Assembly (NCBI GenBank): GCA_036505615.1 | Contig: DASXTB010000315.1 | Coordinates: 1 to 11,816, forward strand | Length of the DNA: 11,816 nt | Direction of reading: 5' to 3' | Source: DASXTB01 sp036505615 | GTDB taxonomy: Bacteria; Acidobacteriota; UBA6911; JACQSX01 | Part shown: in pieces, positions 6,319 to 11,816 of the stretch | Layout: each line of letters starts with the position of its first letter | How positions within the stretch are numbered: the stretch's first letter is position 1 | Notes under the pieces: generated by a model | Database searches by the model: none | What the model was told of the DNA's origin: nothing | Seen by the model: only the letters and a program-made list of their open reading frames with translations | Program-made: the position numbers and the translations under genes

Positions 6319-7119
6319 ATGGCAACCATTGCACCTCCGGCTCCAACCAAGCCGAAAGATTCCAGCGGTGGTGGAGGGAGAAGCGATAGCTTCGACCACG
6401 GTTTTGGGGGTGAAAGCGGAGGCGGCTCTAGTTACGATCCATTTCCGCTCAGTCGTTACCGCACTGGAATATGGGTAGCGTTGGCGCCGATAGTGATGCT
6501 CTTCACCGCGTTGACTAGCGCCTACATCGTGCGCCAGGGCCTTAGCGATGACTGGCGCGCGACAGGGCTTCCATCCGTTCTTTGGTGGAATTCGCTGCTG
6601 TTGCTGACCAGCAGTGTGACCATCGAGATGGCGCGGCGGAAAGCAGGGGGCAGGTCGCAGGTCGCAGGCCGCACGTCGCAGGTCGCAGGTCCCAGACGTC
6701 AAGTGGCAGGTCGCGGATCGCCGGTCGAAGGCCTAAGGCTGCAGGTCGTGATTGCAGGAGAGCGTGACGAATTGGAAGACGGCGCCTGTGATTTGCATCT
6801 CACGGTGCGCAAGTGGCTGGTGGCAACATTGCTTCTGGGCGCCGGGTTTCTGTTCGGCCAGTTTGTTGCCTGGCGTGGACTGGCGGCGCGAGGGATTTAC
6901 CTGGCGACGAATCCGAGCAGTTCATTTTTTTATCTGTTGACGGCAACGCACGCCCTGCATCTGCTGGGTGGAATCATTGGCTTGGCATGCGTGACGGCAA
7001 TTACTTGGAAAAAGCTGGCGCCGGGAGGCAGAACCGGGGTGGGGGTGACTGCCATCTACTGGCACTTTATGGACGGGCTGTGGATTTATATTTTGCTTTT
7101 GCTCCTGATTGTTCCATGA
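6319..7119 (+). CDS. coxC: Cytochrome c oxidase subunit III family protein, first copy, with in-frame repeat tract
   Basis: A 266-aa integral membrane subunit of the oxidase, stabilising subunit I. Residues 1-45 are a Gly/Ser/Pro-rich cytoplasmic tail. Membrane segments lie near 49-71, 86-103, 166-186, 203-228 and 245-265. Family signatures are SSFFYLLTATHALHLLGG (201-218) and the C-terminal TAIYWHFMDGLWIYILLL (244-261). Between segments 2 and 3 there is an unusual loop, residues about 109-143, coded by a tandem repeat tract (VAGRTSQVAG-like). It has no obvious homology to the family and looks like an insertion. The start at 6319 is the only ATG, GTG or TTG in frame after the stop at 6268-6270. 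It has no Shine-Dalgarno sequence, because the preceding bases are the right arm of a hairpin. Translation may depend on coupling to coxA. A second subunit III gene follows at 7266; the two differ strongly and are not a recent duplication. Confidence 0.93.
   Translation: MATIAPPAPTKPKDSSGGGGRSDSFDHGFGGESGGGSSYDPFPLSRYRTGIWVALAPIVMLFTALTSAYIVRQGLSDDWRATGLPSVLWWNSLLLLTSSVTIEMARRKAGGRSQVAGRTSQVAGPRRQVAGRGSPVEGLRLQVVIAGERDELEDGACDLHLTVRKWLVATLLLGAGFLFGQFVAWRGLAARGIYLATNPSSSFFYLLTATHALHLLGGIIGLACVTAITWKKLAPGGRTGVGVTAIYWHFMDGLWIYILLLLLIVP
6650..6748 (+). repeat. Degenerate AGGTCGC tandem repeats inside coxC
   Basis: Words of the type GCAGGTCGCAGGTCGCAGG recur about eight to ten times with substitutions between 6650 and 6748, wholly inside the coxC reading frame (residues about 111-143). 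Tract style matches the spacer repeats in this window (short degenerate 7-mers), and the related word GTCGCAAG occurs at 293-300. The total length leaves the frame open, and the encoded loop lies between predicted membrane segments, where extra residues may be tolerated. Confidence 0.85.
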
Positions 7120-7249
7120 AGGAGATATGAAGGGGTATGAAGAGGATATGAAGTGACATGAAAGGATATGAAGGGATATGAAGAGGGCTTTGTCTCACAT
7201 TCCCTCCCATATCCCCTTCATATCCCCTCCATATCCTCTTCACATCCTT
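7120..7249. repeat. Spacer hairpin of GATATGAAG units between the two subunit III genes
   Basis: The left arm (about 7120-7187) is six or seven degenerate copies of a 9-10 base word GGATATGAAG. The right arm (about 7201-7249) is the reverse complement form, CATATCCCCTTC and CATATCCTCTTC. Pairing is imperfect, with a bulge of about 8 bases in the left arm. The left arm begins right after the TGA at 7117-7119, and the right arm ends about 5 bases before the AGGAGG of the next gene. Confidence 0.9.
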
Positions 7250-7265
7250 AATTAGGAGGAGCTGA

Positions 7266-7910
7266 ATGTCTAGCACCGACCTCGAATACAACACCGGTAC
7301 TTCGGTCTGGGATGGAGGTACCTCGCCATACGCCATAGGCTCGAAGAAACTGGGAATGTGGCTTTTCATTATTGCCGACTCTTTGACTTTCGCCAGTCTT
7401 CTGGTCACCTACAGTTACCTTCGTTCCGCGACGGATAACTGGCCCCGGCCTTTTCATTCCTGGCCGAGTATCACCATGGCGACCGTCATGACCTTCTGCC
7501 TGTTGACTAGTTCGGTGACGATGGTCTTTGGGGTGGCTGCGGCATCTCGGAATGAACGCAAACGCGCCGCGATGTGGATCGTCTTTACCATCCTGGGTGG
7601 ATTGGCGTTCGTGGTGTTGCACCTCAATGAGTGGAGAGGCCTGATCGAGGAAGGGGTAACGCCCTTTAAGAATCCGTGGGGGGTTCCGCTGTTTGGAGGC
7701 GCATTTTTCACTCTAACCGGTCTTCACATGACGCACGTTATCATCGGGTGTCTTTATCTGAGCGTGATCGCTTTCGCTTTTGGGAGGGGAAAGTTTTCAT
7801 TCGAGGACGTGGAGGTAAGTGGCCTGTACTGGCACTTTGTTGATTTGGTATGGATGTTTATCTTTCCCATGGTGTATTTGTTGTCGAACAGTACGGTTGG
7901 AGCGCATTGA
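7266..7910 (+). CDS. coxC: Cytochrome c oxidase subunit III family protein, second copy
   Basis: A 214-aa, five-segment subunit III of the shorter bacterial type also seen in quinol oxidases (CyoC-like). Membrane segments lie near 28-50, 68-92, 101-120, 141-171 and 185-206. Signatures are KLGMWLFIIADSLTFASLL (28-46), NEWRGLIEEG (121-130), FFTLTGLHMTHVIIGC (147-162) and SGLYWHFVDLVWMFIFP (185-201). AGGAGG at 7254-7259, 6 bases before the ATG, supports the start. Having two different subunit III genes side by side suggests both are structural parts of one complex, or that one has a distinct role such as assembly; the sequence cannot separate these. The next gene's ATG is 1 base past this stop codon, so the pair is probably translationally coupled. 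Confidence 0.95.
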   Translation: MSSTDLEYNTGTSVWDGGTSPYAIGSKKLGMWLFIIADSLTFASLLVTYSYLRSATDNWPRPFHSWPSITMATVMTFCLLTSSVTMVFGVAAASRNERKRAAMWIVFTILGGLAFVVLHLNEWRGLIEEGVTPFKNPWGVPLFGGAFFTLTGLHMTHVIIGCLYLSVIAFAFGRGKFSFEDVEVSGLYWHFVDLVWMFIFPMVYLLSNSTVGAH

Positions 7911-7911
7911 T

Positions 7912-8214
7912 ATGAGCGAACAGGGACACTCGGGTGGAAAAAAACTTTATTTGTCGGTTTGGTTTTGGTTATTAGCTCTTACGATTTTCGAGGTGATCAT
8001 GGCGTATCAACATATGCCGCTGCACCCAATGCTGGTAATACTGATGTCGCTTTCCGTGATTAAGGCAGCACTGATCATCTCTTACTTCATGCACTTGCGC
8101 TTTGAAAGACTGAGTCTTTTTCTAACACTTTTTCCGGCGTTGATCTTCTGTCTTGTGATGCTGATGCTTTTCTTCCCGGACGCCAAGCGGTTGTATGATT
8201 TGAGGGTGCCGTAG
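7912..8214 (+). CDS. Cytochrome c oxidase subunit IV (prokaryotic, small three-helix subunit)
   Basis: A 100-aa protein with three hydrophobic segments, about 13-31, 38-60 and 67-88, the size and topology of the bacterial subunit IV/CyoD-type family (CoxD/CtaF). The diagnostic motif is SVIKAALIISYFMHLRFE (48-65), where the K-A-x-x-I-x-x-Y-F-M-H-L-R pattern is typical. The reading frame is open further upstream into the preceding gene. The chosen ATG at 7912 follows that gene's stop by 1 base, has GGAG at 7899-7902 nine bases upstream, and gives the usual family length. The protein helps assemble or stabilise the oxidase and has no redox centre. Confidence 0.93.
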   Translation: MSEQGHSGGKKLYLSVWFWLLALTIFEVIMAYQHMPLHPMLVILMSLSVIKAALIISYFMHLRFERLSLFLTLFPALIFCLVMLMLFFPDAKRLYDLRVP

Positions 8215-8216
8215 GG

Positions 8217-8352
8217 GAAATAATTGAGAATTAAGAATGAAGAATTAAGAATTAAGAATTAAGAATGAAAGACGTTATTGGTCATTAGTCATTGGTCCTC
8301 ACCGATGACCGATCACCGATGACTGATGACCGATCACCGATGACCGATGACT
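8217..8352. repeat. Composite spacer repeat: GAATTAAG tract plus GTCATTGGTC/GACCGATGAC inverted words
   Basis: The first half (8226-8270) is a run of GAATTAA/GAATGAA words and includes an exact 20-base copy (8228-8247) of the coxA-coxC spacer arm. The second half has GTCATTAGTCATTGGTC at 8281-8297, followed by seven or so degenerate copies of the opposite-strand word CCGATGA (about 8301-8352). The latter two can pair as an imperfect stem, while the GAATTAA tract has no opposite-strand partner here. The block fills the space between the subunit IV stop (8212-8214) and the small gene at 8378. Confidence 0.85.
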
Positions 8353-8377
8353 GTTTTCGTTGCTAGGTTTCGATTGT

Positions 8378-8608
8378 ATGTATGCTAGATTGCTTCGACC
8401 ACTGATACCACTGATGGTATGGGCGATGTTCCTTTTCGCCTTTCCTGCTGTTGGGCTGGCGCAGTGCTCCATGTGTCGCGCCAACGCTGCGGCGACCGGT
8501 TCTAAAGGGATGCGATCGATGAATACCGGCATCCTAATCCTGATGGTGCCGACAATCAGCGTGATGGGGGCGATCGCAGTTGTGGCCTATCGTCGGCGGG
8601 ATAAGTGA
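8378..8608 (+). CDS. Small exported/membrane protein with CSMC motif, oxidase-operon associated
   Basis: A 76-aa protein. Residues 1-29 form a hydrophobic segment ending in VGLA, which looks like a signal peptide or first membrane helix. It is followed at once by QCSMCRANAAATGSKG (29-44), with Cys30 and Cys33 in a CxxC arrangement. A second hydrophobic segment spans about 50-70 with a basic C-terminus (YRRRDK), giving a likely cytoplasmic end. Small proteins with C-x-M-C-x-x-A-A after a signal-like helix are, as I recall, common next to oxidase genes in this phylum. Function is unknown; the CxxC placed on the outer face could bind metal or haem, or act in thiol chemistry, but this is inference. 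The ATG at 8378 is preferred over an in-frame TTG at 8360 because it is a normal start codon; only a weak AGG precedes it, 10 bases upstream. Confidence 0.8.
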   Translation: MYARLLRPLIPLMVWAMFLFAFPAVGLAQCSMCRANAAATGSKGMRSMNTGILILMVPTISVMGAIAVVAYRRRDK

Positions 8609-8611
8609 ATC

Positions 8612-8635
8612 AAGAATTAAGAATGAAGAATTAAG
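8612..8635. repeat. Third copy of the GAATTAAG spacer repeat
   Basis: The short gap before the DUF1326-type gene carries GAATTAAGAATGAAGAATTA at 8614-8633, identical over 20 bases to 6180-6199 and 8228-8247. Here there is no opposite-strand arm, so it is an isolated unit. Confidence 0.85.
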
Positions 8636-8655
8636 TCTAACCTTAGGAGGAACCA

Positions 8656-9339
8656 ATGACAGGTCTGAGAGTTTTAGCTGTGTTGGCTTTGAGTTTCACG
8701 GTCGTAGTTGCTGCAGAGACGGCGCCCGCCAAGCCCTGGAACGTAGAGCTTGCTTATATTGAGGCTTGCTCCTGCGATTTGTTCTGCCCCTGTTACTTCA
8801 ATGATCATGCTTCACACCAGGGGACGGGAGCGCACTCCTGCACTTTCAACAATGTCGCCAAAGTAAACAAGGGCAAATATGGTGACGTGGATTTAACCGG
8901 GCTGAAGGTGTGGCTCTCCGGTGACCTTGGACCCGATTGGGCGACCAAGGGCCAAGCCGATTGGCTGGTGGCGACCTTCGAACCGACTGCGACAAAAGCG
9001 CAGCGCGATGCAATGATGGCCGTGTTTACCAAGATTTATCCGGTCAAGTGGAAGTCGGCTAAGACCGATGAATCGAAGATCGTGTGGGAGATGTCTCCCG
9101 ACGGGAAGAAAGCCCATGCCAAACTGGAAAATGGAAAAGGCGAAGTGACGCTGACCCGTTTTGCGGGCACCAATGCAAGCAAGCCTTCCCAAATTCAGAA
9201 TGTCCGATATTTCGCTGCGGATTGGAATTCACCGTTTGACCTTTATCATTCCGATCACTACTACAATGGTTTCGGGAAGAATTACAAGCTGCACCAGGCC
9301 AATGGCTTTACCATTACGGTAAGGGCCTCTGGCAAGTAG
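8656..9339 (+). CDS. Secreted DUF1326-type protein with Cys-rich N-terminal motif
   Basis: A 227-aa protein with a signal peptide at 1-20 or so (hydrophobic run ending VVVAAETA), then AKPWNVELAYIEACSCDLFCPCYF (25-48). The W-x-V-x-x-x-Y-x-E-x-C-x-C-D-x-x-C-P-C pattern is the opening of the DUF1326 family. Cysteines are at 38, 40, 44, 46 and 62, with a nearby His-rich stretch (NDHASHQGTGAHSC, 49-62); this grouping could bind a soft metal such as copper. The rest alternates beta-like stretches (VDLTGLKVWLSGDLG, WLVATFEPTA) with a conserved-looking DWNSPFDLYHSDHYYNGFG near 195-213. AGGAGG at 8645-8650 five bases upstream supports the ATG. Its place at the end of the oxidase operon suggests an accessory periplasmic job, possibly copper handling for CuA/CuB, but no known function backs this. 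Confidence 0.83.
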   Translation: MTGLRVLAVLALSFTVVVAAETAPAKPWNVELAYIEACSCDLFCPCYFNDHASHQGTGAHSCTFNNVAKVNKGKYGDVDLTGLKVWLSGDLGPDWATKGQADWLVATFEPTATKAQRDAMMAVFTKIYPVKWKSAKTDESKIVWEMSPDGKKAHAKLENGKGEVTLTRFAGTNASKPSQIQNVRYFAADWNSPFDLYHSDHYYNGFGKNYKLHQANGFTITVRASGK

Positions 9340-9390
9340 TGATCTCGCACCTTTCGGCGCCCTATCTTGAATGGGCCTCCCGCCCTTCGG

Positions 9391-9538
9391 GGCGCGTTGC
9401 CCAATTCATCGCCATCTGTAGGGGCGGCTCGCGAGCCACCCGTATTACAACCAAATCGGTATGCTCCGACGGGCGGTTCACGAACCGCCCCTACAGTCTG
9501 GCGTGGCGGGTCGCCCAAACCGGTTTGGGCAACACGCC
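9391..9538. repeat. Nested palindromic repeat after the oxidase operon
   Basis: Three layers are visible. The outer arms GGCGCGTTGCCC (9391-9402) and GGGCAACACGCC (9527-9538) pair with one mismatch. The inner 28-base arms, 9416-9443 and 9469-9496, pair with four mismatches, all transitions. Each inner arm also holds its own palindrome (GGCTCGCGAGCC at 9426-9437; GGGCGGTTCACGAACCGCCC at 9471-9490). At 9513-9530 there is a perfect 18-base palindrome, GCCCAAACCGGTTTGGGC. The core word TAGGGGCGG...CCGCCCCTA belongs to a type of GC-rich intergenic repeat met in many unrelated bacterial genomes. It may act as a bidirectional transcription end, but no U-tract is seen. Confidence 0.88.
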
Positions 9539-9825
9539 CTGACCCCCGGACCCACCCAATCGCACGCTTCGGCGGCTAATCAGGAAACAAAATTCAAATT
9601 TTTGGAGTAATTCTCCATTTGCTTGAACTCAACCACCCAACCGGCTCGGCTGGAATTTTTAAATAAGATACTGGGAATAAAGCGCTTAGCTTCGATTGCG
9701 GCGAAGCCGAAGTGCTGGAACAGAAATTGCTACACAAACCCGAGTGAAACGGTTTAGAATGTTCATTTCTGAAGACTCGTCCCTTTTCGACATTACTAGT
9801 CCAAGATTTTTCTTCTTTTCGCCTT
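9539..9825. other. Gene-free AT-richer spacer upstream of the TonB-dependent receptor
   Basis: I see no credible gene or RNA here. The stretch is AT-rich and less repetitive than other spacers, with one small stem GGAG-TAATT-CTCC at 9604-9616. TTGAAC at 9623-9628 and TAGAAT at 9755-9760 resemble promoter boxes, but neither has a partner at proper spacing. The promoter for the receptor gene probably lies here. Confidence 0.5.
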
Positions 9826-9843
9826 AAGGAGGGTGGAATCACT

Positions 9844-11816
9844 ATGAGTCATAGAAAGACAATCTTTTGTTTTATTTTTAGCTTGCTCCTCGCTTGTTCT
9901 CTTAGCGCGAGCCTTTGGGCCCAGGGAAGTGAGCTTGGAAGTATTGAAGGAACAGTGACCGATAGATCAGGCGCCGTCGTCCCTGGCGTTTCCGTCGTGG
10001 TGAAGAATAAAGCGACCGGATTTGAACGCGTGGTGGTCTCGGAAGACAACGGGTACTTTCGCGTCCCCAGCCTGCAAGCCGGCAAATACTCGCTTACTGC
10101 GGAATTGAGCGGTTTCTCGAAGTTTGTCATTGAGGAAACTATCGTAAACGTCGGCACCAGCACCAATGTGAAGGTAACGCTAGAGCCGGCCGGGACGCAG
10201 GAAGTCGTCACCGTCAGCGGCGCCGCGCCGTTGGTGGATGTAAGCAAAACCGATGTCGGCGGCATCGTCGATAACCGCGCCGTGGAAAACCAGCCGCTCA
10301 ACGGCCGCAACTTTTCGTCGCTCGCTTTGATGATTCCAGGAGTACGACCGGTCACTTCGTGGGATCCTACAAAGACACGCATCGGTGCCATATCGATTGC
10401 AGGCGCTGGCGGCCGCAACATCAATACAACTGTCGACGGGATCGACAACAAGGACAACACCGTAGGCGGTTACGTCCAGAACGTCACCATTGAAGCGATT
10501 CAGGAATTTGCCCTGAAGACGCAACGATTCTCCGCTGCCGATGGACGATCTCAGGGAGGATTGCTCTCGATCGTTAGCAAGACCGGAAGTAATTCACTTC
10601 ATGGATCGTTCTTCTCGTTCTTCCGCAACGATAAGCTCAACGCCAATGACTATTTCTCCGAGAAACAGGGAGCGCCAAAGCCGGACTTCTCACGTAAGCA
10701 GTTCGGGGGATCGATTGGGGGGCCGATTGTCAAGGAGAAAGTCTTCTTCTTTTTCGCCATTGAGCGCTTAAATGAAGATCAATCGACCATTATCAGTCCC
10801 CAAACGTTTAAGGAACTTTCGGCATTGAAAGCAGCAAACATCAGTATTTACGGTGCGAGTCCAGGGCCGACGCAAACACTCCCTACCCCTTTTCGGAACA
10901 CCTTGACCAGCGCACGGCTGGATTTCGCCTTCAATGAGAGAAACAATGCCTACCTTGCCTGGCACGAGAACCGCGACAACACACTGAACGACCAGGGTCC
11001 CACAGATCTGACGTCGACTAATTTCAACAAGAACAAGAATGAGATATTCTCGTTTGTTTTAAACTCGATTCTTTCGCCGACAAAGCTTAACCAGGTCACT
11101 GCTGGGTATTCCTATTGGAACAATCTGATAGACACAGACCAGAAGACGCCAGTCACTGTGTATTTCGCCGACGTCAGCTTCGGCACTAATACTAATGTGC
11201 CGCAGCAGTCGTACCAGAAGAAGTGGCAATTGAAAGATGCCTTTAACTGGACGGCCGGAAATCATGGCTGGAAGTTCGGCCTCGATTATGTCTTTGAACC
11301 CAAGCTGGGAGGTTTTTTTGGGTTTACTCCGGTTCCAGCCATCACCTTTTTTGATAACCCCACGGTCATCTTGAGTGACAAGGCAAAATACCCACAAGGT
11401 TTTGCAACCCCGGGCATCGTGCAAGGTATTCAATCGACAGCGGGCGATCCTCGATTCGACGTCAAGGACAAGATTCACATGATCGGCTGGTATGTCCAGG
11501 ATGATTGGAAAGTCACGCGCAAGCTGACGCTTAACCTGGGTGTCCGTTATGACGCTGACATCAACCTTCTGGGAGCCGGCAACCAGACCCAAAATCGTAC
11601 CTATCAGATCCTGAAGAAAATCAACAGTCCCATCACCAACGGTTGGATCAATGGTGTACCCGGCAATGATTTGAACAACTTTGCGCCGCGCGTTGGCTTC
11701 GCCTATGATCCGAATGGCGATGGGAAAACGGTGATCCGAGGCGGTTACGGAATCTACTTCGATCAACCATTCTTGAACATTCCACTATTTGCCATTCAAC
11801 ATGCAAATCCCACTAT
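9844..11816 (+). CDS. TonB-dependent receptor, Oar-like, with N-terminal carboxypeptidase-regulatory-like domain (runs off right edge)
   Basis: The frame is open from the ATG at 9844 to the window end (657 full codons), so the gene is 3' truncated by the window; relatives are usually about 1000-1200 residues. AAGGAGG at 9826-9832 precedes the ATG by 11 bases. Residues 1-26 are a signal peptide ending SLWAQ. Residues 30-115 form the regulatory-like beta-sandwich (GSIEGTVTDRSGAVVPGVSV, then NGYFRVPSLQAGKYSLTAEL). A linker EVVTVSGAAPLVD leads to the plug domain, with QPLNGRNFSSL (150-160), VDGIDNKDN and IQEFALKTQRFSAADGRSQG followed by LLSIVSKTGSN. The barrel then begins (HGSFFSFFRNDKLNANDYF, KQFGGSIGGPIVKEKVFFFF, later YVQDDWKVTRKLTLNLGVRYD and FAPRVGFAYDPNGDGKTVIRGGYGIYFD). 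This Oar-like architecture is heavily expanded in Acidobacteriota. It sits in the outer membrane; the substrate is unknown, and no adjacent transport or hydrolase gene is visible to suggest one. Confidence 0.95.
   Translation, partial: MSHRKTIFCFIFSLLLACSLSASLWAQGSELGSIEGTVTDRSGAVVPGVSVVVKNKATGFERVVVSEDNGYFRVPSLQAGKYSLTAELSGFSKFVIEETIVNVGTSTNVKVTLEPAGTQEVVTVSGAAPLVDVSKTDVGGIVDNRAVENQPLNGRNFSSLALMIPGVRPVTSWDPTKTRIGAISIAGAGGRNINTTVDGIDNKDNTVGGYVQNVTIEAIQEFALKTQRFSAADGRSQGGLLSIVSKTGSNSLHGSFFSFFRNDKLNANDYFSEKQGAPKPDFSRKQFGGSIGGPIVKEKVFFFFAIERLNEDQSTIISPQTFKELSALKAANISIYGASPGPTQTLPTPFRNTLTSARLDFAFNERNNAYLAWHENRDNTLNDQGPTDLTSTNFNKNKNEIFSFVLNSILSPTKLNQVTAGYSYWNNLIDTDQKTPVTVYFADVSFGTNTNVPQQSYQKKWQLKDAFNWTAGNHGWKFGLDYVFEPKLGGFFGFTPVPAITFFDNPTVILSDKAKYPQGFATPGIVQGIQSTAGDPRFDVKDKIHMIGWYVQDDWKVTRKLTLNLGVRYDADINLLGAGNQTQNRTYQILKKINSPITNGWINGVPGNDLNNFAPRVGFAYDPNGDGKTVIRGGYGIYFDQPFLNIPLFAIQHANPT

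Noticed and set aside
6172..8640. Possible CRISPR array from the regular short repeats in spacers
   Set aside because: Repeat words are 7-10 bases, contiguous and degenerate, with no unique spacers of constant length and no cas gene nearby.
9367..9579. Open frame of 70 codons on the plus strand over the nested palindrome (and related frames at 9339-9542 and 9282-9518)
   Set aside because: The frame is made of the GC-rich palindromic repeat itself, gives a low-complexity Arg/Pro/Gly product and has no ribosome-binding site; repeats of this kind often leave chance open frames.
11059..11766. 235-codon minus-strand frame opposite the TonB-dependent receptor
   Set aside because: The sense frame is continuous from 9844 with clear receptor motifs; the antisense product has no family pattern.

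Overview
The window most likely comes from a soil-type bacterium of the phylum Acidobacteriota. This is inferred from gene content: a large TonB-dependent receptor with an N-terminal carboxypeptidase-regulatory-like domain (Oar-like), an aa3-type oxidase operon with two subunit III genes and a small 'CSMC' membrane protein, and repeat-filled spacers. No rRNA or other taxonomic marker is present, so this is a judgement, not proof.

Layout. Positions 1-1144 (minus strand) hold the 5' end of a secreted metallo-beta-lactamase-fold protein and a complete PhzF-family isomerase. From 1502 everything reads on the plus strand. First comes an M20-family metallopeptidase homologue with altered metal-ligand motifs. 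Then comes a haem-copper oxidase operon: coxB (CuA subunit II), coxA (subunit I with all haem, CuB and proton-channel landmarks), two different subunit III genes, subunit IV, a 76-aa membrane protein with a CxxC motif, and a secreted DUF1326-type protein with a Cys-rich N-terminus. After a 504-base spacer with nested palindromes, the 5' two-thirds or so of an outer-membrane TonB-dependent receptor runs off the right edge.

How the genes work together. CoxB takes electrons from a cytochrome c at its CuA centre. CoxA reduces oxygen at the haem a3/CuB site and pumps protons. The two subunit III proteins and subunit IV stabilise the complex. The two Cys-rich small genes at the operon end are good candidates for accessory or metal-handling roles, but their function is not established.

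The most unusual aspect is not a protein. Nearly every spacer between the M20 gene and the end of the oxidase operon is filled, almost from stop codon to the next ribosome-binding site, by a long inverted repeat. Each is built from short degenerate direct repeats, and the repeat word mostly differs from spacer to spacer. The best examples are a roughly 88-nt-arm hairpin at 3062-3271, a perfect 31-bp inverted repeat at 4166-4196/4302-4332, and a perfect 24-bp inverted repeat at 6174-6197/6290-6313. In the last case the stem would bring the coxA stop codon next to the coxC start codon, which has no Shine-Dalgarno sequence. A similar repeat tract also lies in frame inside coxC. These may be RNA elements that set subunit stoichiometry or translational coupling, or products of a recurring template-switch process; the sequence alone cannot decide.
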